Shown here: positions 35,443 to 44,259 of the stretch, piece after piece
Layout of the letters: every line of letters starts with the position of its first letter
Position numbering within the stretch: the first letter of the stretch is position 1
Assembly: GCF_004005965.1 (NCBI RefSeq)
Contig: NZ_SACY01000001.1
Span: 1-64,000 of the forward strand
DNA from: Sandaracinomonas limnophila
Lineage (GTDB): Bacteria; Bacteroidota; Bacteroidia; Cytophagales; Spirosomataceae
Direction of reading: 5' to 3'
Length of the DNA: 64,000 bases
The notes under the pieces: generated by a model
The model's input: only the letters and a program-made list of their open reading frames with translations
Database searches by the model: none
What the model was told of the DNA's origin: nothing
Program-made: the position numbers and the translations under genes

Positions 35443-36783
35443 TTAATTACAAACCTCCTTAATTACATTATACGCCCCTGCATACCCCAATTCACCAGAT
35501 TTACTTAAATCAGCACAACCCGAGTTGTCTGAAAGGGCAATTTTTAAAATACCTCTTAAAAAATATGCCTCCGCGTATTTTCCATTCAAAAAGATCGCAT
35601 TGTTGCAATCTTGAATGGCAGCCCTTTGATCTCCTAAATTTGATTTAGAAACTGCACGCAAAAAAAATGCTTCTGCAAAAATTGGCGATAAAGAAATGGC
35701 CTTGTCAAAATCCTCAATAGCATTTTTTGCATCTCCTGATTTTGCACGAGCAATTCCTCTACTAAAATACACCTCAGATTTATCTTCACTAAATGGGAAA
35801 ATCTTTGTTTTGTCTAAAATACCATTTCTTAATTCATCTAATTGAATTTTAGAAATTTTACCAGTGTAAACTATTTTAGTCCCCTCTGAATTTCCTGCAC
35901 CTGAAGCACGTGAAAAATCTTCAATAGCACCTCGATGGTCACCTAATTTCGATTTTACAAATCCTCTGCCATAAAAAGCCGCTAATTTATTTGGATTAAT
36001 TTCCAAAGATTTGTTAAAGTCTTCTAATGCACCTTTTTCACCATTTTCACCCCTGAAATTCTCCAATTGTGTTTTGCAAAATCCTGAAAAATACCAATCG
36101 TCTGCATCATCTGGATTCAATTTAATTGATTCCTCGTAATCTTTAATTGCTCCCGTATAATCCGTTAAATTCATCTTGGCAAATGCCCTTCCTGAAAGAT
36201 ATCCACCTCTTTTGGGACTAATTTCAATTGCTTTATTGAAATCTTCTAATGCTCCTTTGAAATCACCTAATTTCGTTTTGCAATCACCTCTTGAAGCATA
36301 ACTTGGGGCGTATTCTGGATTCAATTCCAAGGATTTGTTGAAGTCTGAAAGTCCACCTCTGTAATTTTCCAATTTAGTTTTCGATATTCCTCTGCTAAAA
36401 TAAGCTGTTGCTTCTAAGGGATTTAAACGAATAGCCTCGTTATAATCTTGAATAGCAATTTTATGGTTGTCTTTTTTGCTGTAGCTTTGTCCACGTGCAA
36501 TAAACGCCTCAAAATAAGTTGGTTTTAATTCAATTGCTTTGTCGAAATCAGAAATAGCTCCTGAAAAATCTTTTAAATTGTATTTCGAAAATCCTCTATT
36601 ATAAAATGCTTCTGGTTCCGGATTGGCAGCATTTTTTTCTATGGCTAGGCTGAAATTTCTCAAAGCATCTGCATAATTACCAGATTTGTTTTGAGTCATT
36701 CCCAATTCCATATAATTTACATCCTGTGCAAATGAAATTGTTGAAATTCCTATTAAAGAAGCTATCAAAAGATATTTTTTCAT
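35443..36783 (-). CDS. Periplasmic TPR-repeat protein
   Basis: 446 residues. Signal peptide MKKYLLIASLIGISTISFAQ, then at least nine tetratricopeptide repeats with the pattern GDFKGALEDFNKAIEI / NLGDQRAAIQDCNNAIFL, ending in a short Cys-containing tail (NSGCADLSKSGELGYAGA). TPR proteins of this kind mediate protein contacts; no partner is evident. Last gene of an apparent argS-gpx-menA-TPR minus-strand run. Confidence 0.85.
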   Translation of the reverse strand: MKKYLLIASLIGISTISFAQDVNYMELGMTQNKSGNYADALRNFSLAIEKNAANPEPEAFYNRGFSKYNLKDFSGAISDFDKAIELKPTYFEAFIARGQSYSKKDNHKIAIQDYNEAIRLNPLEATAYFSRGISKTKLENYRGGLSDFNKSLELNPEYAPSYASRGDCKTKLGDFKGALEDFNKAIEISPKRGGYLSGRAFAKMNLTDYTGAIKDYEESIKLNPDDADDWYFSGFCKTQLENFRGENGEKGALEDFNKSLEINPNKLAAFYGRGFVKSKLGDHRGAIEDFSRASGAGNSEGTKIVYTGKISKIQLDELRNGILDKTKIFPFSEDKSEVYFSRGIARAKSGDAKNAIEDFDKAISLSPIFAEAFFLRAVSKSNLGDQRAAIQDCNNAIFLNGKYAEAYFLRGILKIALSDNSGCADLSKSGELGYAGAYNVIKEVCN

Positions 36784-36789
36784 GGGTAT

Positions 36790-37695
36790 TTATTTTGTCA
36801 ATTGTAATGAAATTCCGAGTAAAATGATAAACCAAAGCGTGCTAAGGGCAGTCTTTTTTAAATAGGGATCAATTTCTTCAGAACTTAAGTTAGATTTTAA
36901 TTTAGTGTAGATGAAAAGTAAAGGAAAAATTCCTATCAAAAATATTCCTGCTGAATAAGGATTTAATTTTGTAGTGTCTCCCAGAAATATCGTCGAGAAA
37001 ATAATAGCTAATAGGTACAATGATTTTTGATATAAAAACCCTTTTTCTTTACCAATTCTTACGGGTATAGAAAATTTCCCATTGATTTTATCATTATCGA
37101 TATCCCTTAAATTGTTTAAATTTAATACCGCTACAGATAAAAATCCTACTGAACTTGCAGGTAAAAAAATCGAATAATCAATTATTCGACTTTGTAAATA
37201 ATACGATCCACAGGTGCCCACCCAACCAAAAAATAAGAATACGGATAAATCACCTAAACCAGCATATCCATATGGTTTTTTTCCAATGGTGTAGGTGATT
37301 GCCGCTAAAATGGCTAAAAGTCCTAAAAGTAAGAAAATGATAATTTCTTGAAAACTTGTGTTTTGTAAGCTTTTGTAAATAAGTAATATACCACTGATGA
37401 ATGACAAAATTCCTAATATAATTACAGCTTTTTTCATTTCAGGTATGGTCACTTTACCTGTTTGTACTGTTCGTTGAGCAACCTTTCGTTCTTGGTTATC
37501 AATGCCATTCAGAGTGTCTCCCAAATCATTAGCAAAGTTGGACAGGATTTGTAAGAAAAGAGTGGTGGATATCGCTAAAATAGCTATCTGAGGGGAGAAA
37601 TGTCCCTCAGATAGCGCAATTAAATTTCCTAATAATATACTTGCTAGAGCTAGTGGTAACGTTCTTGGCCTTGCAGCCTCTACCCATCTATTCAT
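36790..37695 (-). CDS. menA: 1,4-dihydroxy-2-naphthoate polyprenyltransferase
   Basis: 301 residues, UbiA superfamily, about eight membrane segments. Starts with the MenA hallmark WVEAARPRTLPLALASILLGN. The first Asp-rich motif is NFANDLGDTLNG and the second NNLRDIDNDKINGK. It prenylates DHNA in the membrane for menaquinone. Two nucleotides after the glutathione-peroxidase gene. Confidence 0.93.
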   Translation of the reverse strand: MNRWVEAARPRTLPLALASILLGNLIALSEGHFSPQIAILAISTTLFLQILSNFANDLGDTLNGIDNQERKVAQRTVQTGKVTIPEMKKAVIILGILSFISGILLIYKSLQNTSFQEIIIFLLLGLLAILAAITYTIGKKPYGYAGLGDLSVFLFFGWVGTCGSYYLQSRIIDYSIFLPASSVGFLSVAVLNLNNLRDIDNDKINGKFSIPVRIGKEKGFLYQKSLYLLAIIFSTIFLGDTTKLNPYSAGIFLIGIFPLLFIYTKLKSNLSSEEIDPYLKKTALSTLWFIILLGISLQLTK

Positions 37696-37697
37696 TT

Positions 37698-38318
37698 TTA
37701 TTGAATTGCTTTTACAAATTCAGGACTTGTAGGTTTTACACCAGATGCAAAAAAGTGTGTTAATTCACCTTTTTCATTGATCAAATACTTGCAAAAATTC
37801 CATGTCGGCTCTTTTTCATTCCAACCATTTTGATTTTTGTCTGATAACCATTTATATAGATTACTTTTTCCTTCTCCTTTAACCACAACTTTCTCCATCA
37901 TTTGGAAGGAAACGCCATAGTTTTTTAAACAAAAATCTGAAATTTCAGCATTGCTGCCAGGTTCTTGGCCTCCAAATTCATTGGCAGGAAATCCTAAAAT
38001 TACAATCTCAGGGTGCGACTTGTGAAATGCCTCCCAATCTGCATATTGTGGTGTAAATCCACATTTTGATGCAGTATTTAAGATCACAACTTTCTTTCCT
38101 TTAAATTGAGAAAAATCAATTTCTTTTCCATCTATACCTTTCATTTTAAATCCATAGATGTTTTGAGAAACAGCTGTAGCTGTTTCTGCTGGGCGTTCAA
38201 CAATAGTTTTTTGAGTGAATGGAATTGCCAATGCAGTCAAAATAGATCCAATTTTCATAACATTTAATAACATAATAGTAAGAATTAAGAGTGTTAATAA
38301 AATTAATAGTTTCTTCAT
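37698..38318 (-). CDS. Glutathione peroxidase family thiol peroxidase, membrane-anchored
   Basis: 206 residues. An N-terminal hydrophobic segment (residues 3-35) suggests a membrane anchor or uncleaved signal. The GPx domain has the catalytic Cys in NTASKCGFTPQY, Gln in GFPANEFGGQEPG and Trp/Asn in PTWNFCKYL. A resolving Cys candidate is in ISDFCLKNYG. Most bacterial members use thioredoxin to reduce hydroperoxides. Lies 1 nt after argS. Confidence 0.88.
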   Translation of the reverse strand: MKKLLILLTLLILTIMLLNVMKIGSILTALAIPFTQKTIVERPAETATAVSQNIYGFKMKGIDGKEIDFSQFKGKKVVILNTASKCGFTPQYADWEAFHKSHPEIVILGFPANEFGGQEPGSNAEISDFCLKNYGVSFQMMEKVVVKGEGKSNLYKWLSDKNQNGWNEKEPTWNFCKYLINEKGELTHFFASGVKPTSPEFVKAIQ

Positions 38319-38319
38319 T

Positions 38320-40098
38320 TTACATTCTTATTGGGGCCTTAATTCCCAATAGTGAAATGGAGTGTTGAATAGTTTTACGCGTTTGATCTGCCAATATTAA
38401 TCTAAAATTTTTCTTTTTCCCATCTTCTTCATTCAAAATGCTCAATTCATTGTAAAATTTATTGAATTGTTTAGCCAATTCAAAAGCATAATTTGCAATG
38501 ACAGAAGGGGCGAAATTCTTGGCCGACTCGTCAATTTTATTTGAGTAATCATTTAAAAGGAAAATAAGTTCCAATTCGCAGTTTTCCAATTGATCAAAAT
38601 TTCCAATGGGTTCTTGAGTAATATTTTGCTCCTGAGCTTTTCGCTGAATCGAGCAAATTCTTGCGTGCGTATATTGAATGAAGGGCCCTGTGTTTCCTTG
38701 GAAATCTATGGATTCTTCCGGATTAAACAACATTCTCTTTTTGGGATCTACTTTTAATAAAAAGTATTTCAATGCGCCAAGTCCTAAATCGTTAAATAAT
38801 TCGTTCGATTCTTTCTCAGAAAAGCCTTCAATTTTTCCTAATTCTAATGTTCTGTCTTTAGCAGTCTGAACCATTTCTGCCATTAAATCATCTGCATCTA
38901 CCACCGTTCCTTCTCTCGATTTCATTTTGCCACTTGGTAAATCCACCATGCCATACGACAAATGGTAATTTCCATTTGAAAAAGGTTTATTTAATTTTTT
39001 CAGGATATGAAATAAAACCTCAAAATGATAATCTTGTTCGTTGCCTACTACATAAACCGATTGGCTTGCCTTGAAATCTTCGTATTTCAATTGAGCTGTC
39101 CCCATGTCTTGCGTGATGTAAACAGAAGTACCATCTTTTCTTAAAACTAATTTTTGATCTAAACCTTCGTCCGTTAAATCAATCCAAACGGAACCGTCTT
39201 CTTTTTGAAAAAATACTCCCGAGTTTAATCCTTCCTGAACTAATTCCTTTCCTAACAAATAGGTGTTAGATTCCCTATAGGTTTTATCAAAATCAACTCC
39301 CATTACTTTATAGGATGCTGCAAAACCTTCAAAAACCCAATTGTTCATGGTTTCCCAAAGAGCAACAACTTCCTTGTCACCTTGTTCCCATTTCAACAAC
39401 ATTTCTTGAGCTTGCTTCAAAATAGGAGCTTCCTTTTTTGCGCTTTCTTCATCTAATCCAGTTAGTAGAAGCGTATCAATTTCTTTTTTATAAGCTTTGT
39501 CGAAGGCTACATAATATTTTCCAACCAAATGGTCGCCTTTTAATCCAGATGTTTCTGGGGTCTCATTGTTGCCAAACAATTGGTAGGCCAACATGGATTT
39601 ACAGATATGAATTCCTCTGTCGTTTACCAAATTGGTTTTTACTACATCATATCCTGCCGATTTTAAGATTTGTGCAACCGAATAACCTAAGAAATTATTA
39701 CGTAAATGTCCTAAATGTAGTGGTTTGTTGGTGTTGGGAGAGCTATATTCAATTAAGACTTTCTCACTTTTTGTTGCTAAATCAAATGATTTTTGAAAAC
39801 TTAATTCTTGTAAAATTTTTGTCCAAACCTCGTTTTTTAAACTGATATTCAAAAAACCCTGTACCACTTGGATAGATTTAACCAAATCACAATTGGACTT
39901 CAAATATTCGCCTAATTGGTTGGCCAACATTGGAGGTGCCATTTTTGCTTCCTTGGAAAAGGGGAAAACTACTAGAGTATATTGTCCTTCAAATTCCTTT
40001 TTGGTCTCTTGTAAAATAATTTCTTCAACTGATAATGAAAATAATTCTTTCAGTCCTTTTTGAATTAATTGGGATAGTTCCTTTTGAATAGCTGACAT
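38320..40098 (-). CDS. argS: Arginyl-tRNA synthetase
   Basis: 592 residues, class Ia synthetase. N-terminal Add-1 domain (1 to about 100), HIGH-type signature SSPNTNKPLHLGHLRN, KMSKS-type region GKMKSREGTVVDADDL, and DALR anticodon-binding domain at the C-terminus ending LLGIKAPIRM. First gene of the minus-strand run; a divergent promoter region precedes it. Confidence 0.97.
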   Translation of the reverse strand: MSAIQKELSQLIQKGLKELFSLSVEEIILQETKKEFEGQYTLVVFPFSKEAKMAPPMLANQLGEYLKSNCDLVKSIQVVQGFLNISLKNEVWTKILQELSFQKSFDLATKSEKVLIEYSSPNTNKPLHLGHLRNNFLGYSVAQILKSAGYDVVKTNLVNDRGIHICKSMLAYQLFGNNETPETSGLKGDHLVGKYYVAFDKAYKKEIDTLLLTGLDEESAKKEAPILKQAQEMLLKWEQGDKEVVALWETMNNWVFEGFAASYKVMGVDFDKTYRESNTYLLGKELVQEGLNSGVFFQKEDGSVWIDLTDEGLDQKLVLRKDGTSVYITQDMGTAQLKYEDFKASQSVYVVGNEQDYHFEVLFHILKKLNKPFSNGNYHLSYGMVDLPSGKMKSREGTVVDADDLMAEMVQTAKDRTLELGKIEGFSEKESNELFNDLGLGALKYFLLKVDPKKRMLFNPEESIDFQGNTGPFIQYTHARICSIQRKAQEQNITQEPIGNFDQLENCELELIFLLNDYSNKIDESAKNFAPSVIANYAFELAKQFNKFYNELSILNEEDGKKKNFRLILADQTRKTIQHSISLLGIKAPIRM

Positions 40099-40122
40099 CT
40101 AAATTCTTGCGCAAAATAATTG

Positions 40123-40170
40123 CAAAGGTACGATTAATCCTTCGAATGTTAAGATAATATTTTACCTTTG
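40123..40170. promoter_or_regulatory. Divergent promoters of argS and tsaC
   Basis: The same octamer TACCTTTG occurs on the minus strand (complement of 40123-40130) 25 nt before argS and on the plus strand at 40163-40170, 5 nt before the tsaC ATG. Both match TAnnTTTG. The plus-strand transcript would be nearly leaderless. Confidence 0.6.
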
Positions 40171-40175
40171 TGCTC

Positions 40176-40742
40176 ATGAATCCAGCAATTTATCAAGAGG
40201 CAATTCAATCCCTAAAATCAGGTGGAGTAATTATTTATCCAAGCGATACATTATGGGCATTGGGTTGTGATGCTCGTTTTGATGCCTCCATTGAAAAGAT
40301 TTTTCAAATTAAAAACAGACCCATTGATAAGGGTTTGATTTTGTTGATATCAAAAATCGAACAATTGAACGAATATGTGGAACAAGTGCCAGATATTGCA
40401 TGGGATTTGGTGGAATTTGCAGAAAAACCTTTGACAGTCATCTACCCAAAGGGCAAAAATGTGAGTAAGCATGTCTTAGGCCCCGATGGTAGTATAGCCA
40501 TTCGTTTGGTAAAAGATGAATTTTGCAAAGGATTCTTATTTAGATACCAACGAGCTGTTGTTTCCACCTCTGTAAATGTTTCAGGACAGGCATCTGCCAT
40601 TCAATTTGACGATATTTCTCCAGAAATAGTCAATCAAGTTGATTATATTTTGAAAAATGAAGGAAGTAATAAGTTGACACTTAAAGCCTCTAAAATAGTG
40701 CAATTAGGAATAGGAGGTGATTATAAAGTAATACGCGAATAA
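40176..40742 (+). CDS. tsaC: L-threonylcarbamoyladenylate synthase (Sua5/YwlC/YrdC family)
   Basis: The ATG at 40176 gives 188 residues; a GTG at 40170 overlaps the -7 box. YrdC fold: GGVIIYPSDTLWALGCDA, KIFQIKNRPIDKGLILLIS, GSIAIRLVKDEF, VVSTSVNVSGQASA. Makes threonylcarbamoyl-AMP for t6A modification of tRNA position 37. Overlaps cca by TAATG, so the two tRNA-processing genes are coupled. Confidence 0.9.
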   Translation: MNPAIYQEAIQSLKSGGVIIYPSDTLWALGCDARFDASIEKIFQIKNRPIDKGLILLISKIEQLNEYVEQVPDIAWDLVEFAEKPLTVIYPKGKNVSKHVLGPDGSIAIRLVKDEFCKGFLFRYQRAVVSTSVNVSGQASAIQFDDISPEIVNQVDYILKNEGSNKLTLKASKIVQLGIGGDYKVIRE

Positions 40743-42172
40743 TGAAAAGTGGACTAGAAATTATAAGTCATCCTATTTTTAAAACCATCGGACAGGCAGC
40801 AGACAATCTAAATGTTGAATGTTATGTGATCGGAGGTTTTGTTCGTGATCAATTACTCAATCGAGATTGTAAAGATATTGATGTGGTTTGTGTGGGATCT
40901 GGAATTGATTTAGCCATAGAAACTGCCAGATTGTGCAATTTGCCTGAGCAAGCAGTAAATGTTTTTAAAAATTTCGGAACAGCTATGTTTCGTTTTGATG
41001 AGGATTGGGAACTTGAATTTGTGGGTGCCAGAAAAGAATCCTATGATTTCAATTCGCGAAAGCCAACAGTTGAGGAGGGTAGTTTAGAAGACGATCAAAA
41101 TAGAAGGGATTTTACCATTAATGCCTTGGCAGTTGGTTTAAATTCAGACAATTGGGGTAAATTGATTGACCCATTTGAAGGATTAAAGGACCTTGAATCT
41201 AAAACTATAAAAACTCCACTAGAGCCAAGTATTACGTTTTCAGATGATCCTCTGCGCATGATGCGTGCTGTTCGTTTTGCCACTCAGCTAGGATTTGATA
41301 TTGAATCGGAAACTTTTGAAGCACTCCAAAATGAAAAAGAGCGACTTTCAATAATTTCGTTCGAAAGAATTTCTGATGAATTAAACAAAATTATTACTTC
41401 CAATAAGCCTTCTTACGGCTTTTTGTTGTTAGATGCCTGCGGGATTTTGCCCATTATCTTTCCCGAATTTGTCAAATTAAAAGGAGTTGATACCGAAGAA
41501 GGGAAGGGTCACAAGGATAATTTTTACCATACTTTGCAGGTCTTAGACAATATCACTAAATCTACCAACGATCTTTGGTGGCGTTGGGCAGCAATTTTGC
41601 ATGATATTGCTAAGCCTGATACCAAACGTTTTGATAAGAAAAAAGGCTGGACGTTTCATGGACATGAGGACCTCGGTGCCCGACAAGTCCCTGGGATTTT
41701 CAAGCGTTTGAAATTGCCTTTAAATGAAAAAATGAAATTGGTTCAAAAATTGGTTCGTCTTCATTTACGACCGATTGCTTTGGCCAAAGAGGAAATTTCA
41801 GATGCCGCCTTGCGACGATTACTGTTTGAAGCAGGTGATGATTTAGAGGCCTTGATGGCCCTTTGTAGGGCAGATATTACCTCTAAAAATGGCGAAAAAG
41901 TAAAACGCTATCTAAAAAACTTTGATATAGTTGAACAGAAACTTAAGGAAGTAGAAGAAAAAGATCAGATTCGTAATTTTCAACCAGTAATTACTGGTGA
42001 AATTATTATGGAAACCTTTGATATTGGCCCGAGTAAGGAAATTGGAATTATTAAAATAGCTATCCGAGAAGCGATTTTAGAAGGAATTATCCCGAATGAT
42101 TTAGAAAAATCCTGGGATTTTATGTTAGCAGAAGGAGCAAAGTTAGGGCTGTACCCAAAGGGTAATTGTTAA
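40742..42172 (+). CDS. cca: CCA tRNA nucleotidyltransferase with HD domain
   Basis: 476 residues. Class II polymerase beta superfamily head: YVIGGFVRDQLL, DIDVV metal motif, RRDFTINALAVG. Then the HD phosphohydrolase-like domain WAAILHDIAKPDT and FHGHEDLG. Adds or repairs the 3' CCA of tRNAs. The last codons AAT-TGT-TAA are themselves a unit of an AATTGTT array, so the C-terminus (KGNC) ends in the repeat. Confidence 0.92.
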   Translation: MKSGLEIISHPIFKTIGQAADNLNVECYVIGGFVRDQLLNRDCKDIDVVCVGSGIDLAIETARLCNLPEQAVNVFKNFGTAMFRFDEDWELEFVGARKESYDFNSRKPTVEEGSLEDDQNRRDFTINALAVGLNSDNWGKLIDPFEGLKDLESKTIKTPLEPSITFSDDPLRMMRAVRFATQLGFDIESETFEALQNEKERLSIISFERISDELNKIITSNKPSYGFLLLDACGILPIIFPEFVKLKGVDTEEGKGHKDNFYHTLQVLDNITKSTNDLWWRWAAILHDIAKPDTKRFDKKKGWTFHGHEDLGARQVPGIFKRLKLPLNEKMKLVQKLVRLHLRPIALAKEEISDAALRRLLFEAGDDLEALMALCRADITSKNGEKVKRYLKNFDIVEQKLKEVEEKDQIRNFQPVITGEIIMETFDIGPSKEIGIIKIAIREAILEGIIPNDLEKSWDFMLAEGAKLGLYPKGNC

Positions 42173-42323
42173 TTGTTAATTGTTAATTATAAATTAATAA
42201 AATCAACAATCAACAATCAACAATTAACAATTAAAAATTAAAAATTAAAAATTAAAAATTAACAATTAACAATTAACAATTAACAATTAACAATTAACAA
42301 TTAACAATTAACAATTTACAATT
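42163..42323. repeat. Facing AATTGTT / AACAATT heptamer arrays between convergent genes
   Basis: Left arm from 42163 (AATTGTT units) contains the cca stop; right arm 42206-42323 is AACAATT/AAAAATT units and contains the TAA of the nitroreductase (complement of 42316-42318). The arms are complementary and could form a long A/T hairpin. Confidence 0.93.
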
Positions 42324-42945
42324 TTATAAAAAGTTCCTCCTTCGGATAACGAACTTTTGTTGCGCCGCTCATGAAGTCTGCTTCCGCATGTCTTTCGCCA
42401 ACTGCTAAAATTAAAACTGAATGTAATCCTTTTTCTTTAAGTCCAAGTAACTCATCCAATTTTGCTGGAATGAATCCTTCCATTGGAGTAGAATCAATTC
42501 TTAGTTCCGCTGCTGCAGCTAAAGCTGTTCCCATAGCAAGATAAACTTGCTTGGCAGCCCAATTGGCTTGTAAATCCTGTGGACGACTCAATAAACCTCC
42601 TGCTATAGCATTTTTGTAATCAGCTAACATTTCAATTGGTACATTTCTTTGTTGAGAAACTGTATTGATGAAATGATTGATTTTTTCTTCAGTCACTTCA
42701 TTCCATGCTGCGAAAACTAATAAATGTGAGGCTTCTACAATTTGAGGTTGTCCGTAGGCAATGGGTTGAATTTGAGCTTTTAAATCTTGATTTTCAATCA
42801 CTAATACTTGGTAAGGTTGAAGACCGAAACCCGAAGCACTCAAACGAATTGCCTCTAATAAATGCTCAATTTTGTCGTCTGAAACTTTTGCTCCTGACAT
42901 TCTTTTGGCAGCATAGCGCCATTCTAAAGATTCTAATAAAGTCAT
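42316..42945 (-). CDS. Nitroreductase family NAD(P)H-dependent oxidoreductase
   Basis: 209 residues. FMN-binding start LEWRYAAKRMSGAKVSDDKIEHLLEAI, LSASGFGLQPYQVLVI, AAKQVYLAMGTALAAAAELRIDSTPMEGF. NfsB-like group that reduces nitroaromatics, quinones or flavins. It is 1 nt after a YceI gene and downstream of a MarR regulator on the same strand, a set likely tuned by small aromatic or redox signals. Confidence 0.88.
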   Translation of the reverse strand: MTLLESLEWRYAAKRMSGAKVSDDKIEHLLEAIRLSASGFGLQPYQVLVIENQDLKAQIQPIAYGQPQIVEASHLLVFAAWNEVTEEKINHFINTVSQQRNVPIEMLADYKNAIAGGLLSRPQDLQANWAAKQVYLAMGTALAAAAELRIDSTPMEGFIPAKLDELLGLKEKGLHSVLILAVGERHAEADFMSGATKVRYPKEELFIKL

Positions 42946-42946
42946 A

Positions 42947-43510
42947 TTATTCAGAAATTAATGTAACATTTAAGTTAAATTCATCCATGATAGCTTTGTC
43001 GCCAATGCTTGCAAAGAATTTTTTTGAACCGTATTGAATACCAAAATCAGTTCTGTCGATTGTGATATTTGCTTTTGCTGAAACTTTTCCACCTGCAACT
43101 GTAATGTTTGCTGGGAAAGAGATTGCTTTTGTGATTCCTTTTACTGTCAAATTACCTGAAATTTGGTTTCCTGCAACTTTAGTGATTACAAAAGAAGCTG
43201 TAGGGAATTTCTCTACTTCAAAGAAGTCGCCAGTAGAGATGTGACCAATAAATTTCTTGTTGTATTCTGCATCAGTGATGTCTAAACAAACAATTTTTTT
43301 TAAATCAATGGTGAAGTTTCCTCCAACTAATTTGTTGCCATCTACAGCTAAACTAGCTTTGGAAATAGCCACAGTACCTGTGTGCTCTCCAGTTACTTTT
43401 TTTGCTAACCAAACGATTGAGCTTTTTGGTGAAACTGCAACATTTTTTGGTGCAGCAAATGAGACAAATCCAATTGTCAAGGCGGATAATAAAATACTTA
43501 CTTTTTTCAT
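42947..43510 (-). CDS. YceI family periplasmic protein
   Basis: 187 residues. Signal peptide MKKVSILLSALTIGFVSFA, then the YceI lipocalin-like domain: SSIVWLAKKVTGEHTGTVAISKA, GGNFTIDLKKI, HISTGDFFEVEKFPTASFVIT, GNLTVKGITKAISFPA. The family binds isoprenoid-like lipids in the periplasm. Cotranscribed with the nitroreductase. Confidence 0.9.
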   Translation of the reverse strand: MKKVSILLSALTIGFVSFAAPKNVAVSPKSSIVWLAKKVTGEHTGTVAISKASLAVDGNKLVGGNFTIDLKKIVCLDITDAEYNKKFIGHISTGDFFEVEKFPTASFVITKVAGNQISGNLTVKGITKAISFPANITVAGGKVSAKANITIDRTDFGIQYGSKKFFASIGDKAIMDEFNLNVTLISE

Positions 43511-43537
43511 TTTTTTGTTATTACTTGTTATTTGGTT

Positions 43538-43585
43538 CCCCGAATTTCATTCGGGGTTATTTAAAATTGAACCCCTGTGGGGTTC
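43538..43585. repeat. Two short GC-rich palindromes
   Basis: CCCC-GAATTTCATTC-GGGG (43538-43556) and GAACCCC-TGT-GGGGTTC (43569-43585), upstream of the YceI gene and followed by a composite element of the same style. Confidence 0.7.
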
Positions 43586-43608
43586 GTTGTACTTAATTTT
43601 TTTTTAAA

Positions 43609-43655
43609 TCCCAGGGTTTCACCCTGGACTATTACAAGTGAACCCCTGCAGGGTT
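43609..43655 (+). repeat. Composite GC-rich palindromic element (copy 2)
   Basis: Palindrome CCAGGGT-TTC-ACCCTGG, linker ACTATTACAAGT, palindrome GAACCC-CTGCA-GGGTTC. The reverse complement of 63880-63930 matches it over its whole length. Confidence 0.85.
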
Positions 43656-43659
43656 CGTT

Positions 43660-43698
43660 GCACTCTTCACTATTCACTCTTCACTCTTCACTATTCAC
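43660..43698 (-). repeat. (C)ACTCTTC/ACTATTC heptamer array over the marR stop
   Basis: About five 7-bp units between the composite element and the MarR gene. The MarR TAG stop (complement of 43691-43693) is within a unit. Confidence 0.9.
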
Positions 43699-44146
43699 TT
43701 CTGCGGAATTCATCCAACAACTCATTCAAAAGTTGAAGCTTTTCTTTTCCCATTTTCTCGAACTTGCTTTCCCAATTCAAAATGATTTTATCAATTTGCT
43801 CAAGCAATTCAAGTCCTTTGGGAAGAATTATGATGTCTACTGCTCTTCGGTCATTGGGACACTCTCTGCGCTGAACATATTTTTTTTCTAATAATTTGTC
43901 CACCAAACGAGAAGCATTCGACATTCGATCCAACATCCGTTCCATGATCCCAAGTACCGTAATTGGAGTTCCGTTTTGTCCTCTCAAAATTCTCAAAACA
44001 TTGAATTGTTGAGGAGTTATTCCAAATGGTTTTAATATATCTGTGTGTTGCTTGCCAATCCAATGACTTGTAAATACAACGTTCAAAGAAGCCTTTGAGC
44101 CCTCCGAATTGAATTTACTTTGCTTAATTTCTTCTCCAATTCCCAT
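43691..44146 (-). CDS. MarR-family transcriptional regulator
   Basis: 151 residues. Winged helix-turn-helix: TPQQFNVLRILRG, VLGIMERMLDRMSNASRLVDKLLEKKYVQR, wing residues CPNDRRAVDIIILP. MarR proteins repress genes and are released by small ligands. A palindrome AATGTA-GT-TACATT sits on its own promoter, suggesting autoregulation; the YceI and nitroreductase genes just downstream are the likely targets. Confidence 0.88.
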   Translation of the reverse strand: MGIGEEIKQSKFNSEGSKASLNVVFTSHWIGKQHTDILKPFGITPQQFNVLRILRGQNGTPITVLGIMERMLDRMSNASRLVDKLLEKKYVQRRECPNDRRAVDIIILPKGLELLEQIDKIILNWESKFEKMGKEKLQLLNELLDEFRRSE

Positions 44147-44165
44147 ATCTTGAAATTTGATGTAG

Positions 44166-44190
44166 CAAAATTAAATGTAGTTACATTAAA
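44166..44190 (-). promoter_or_regulatory. marR promoter with candidate MarR operator
   Basis: Minus-strand TAATTTTG (complement of 44166-44173), 20 nt before the marR ATG, overlaps the edge of the palindrome AATGTA-GT-TACATT at 44174-44187. A dimer bound there would block RNA polymerase. Confidence 0.6.
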
Positions 44191-44259
44191 TTCCAAAACA
44201 TTTAAAATAAAATTTTTGTAAAATTGTGTTATATTGGACAAAAAGGGCTTAATTTGAAT

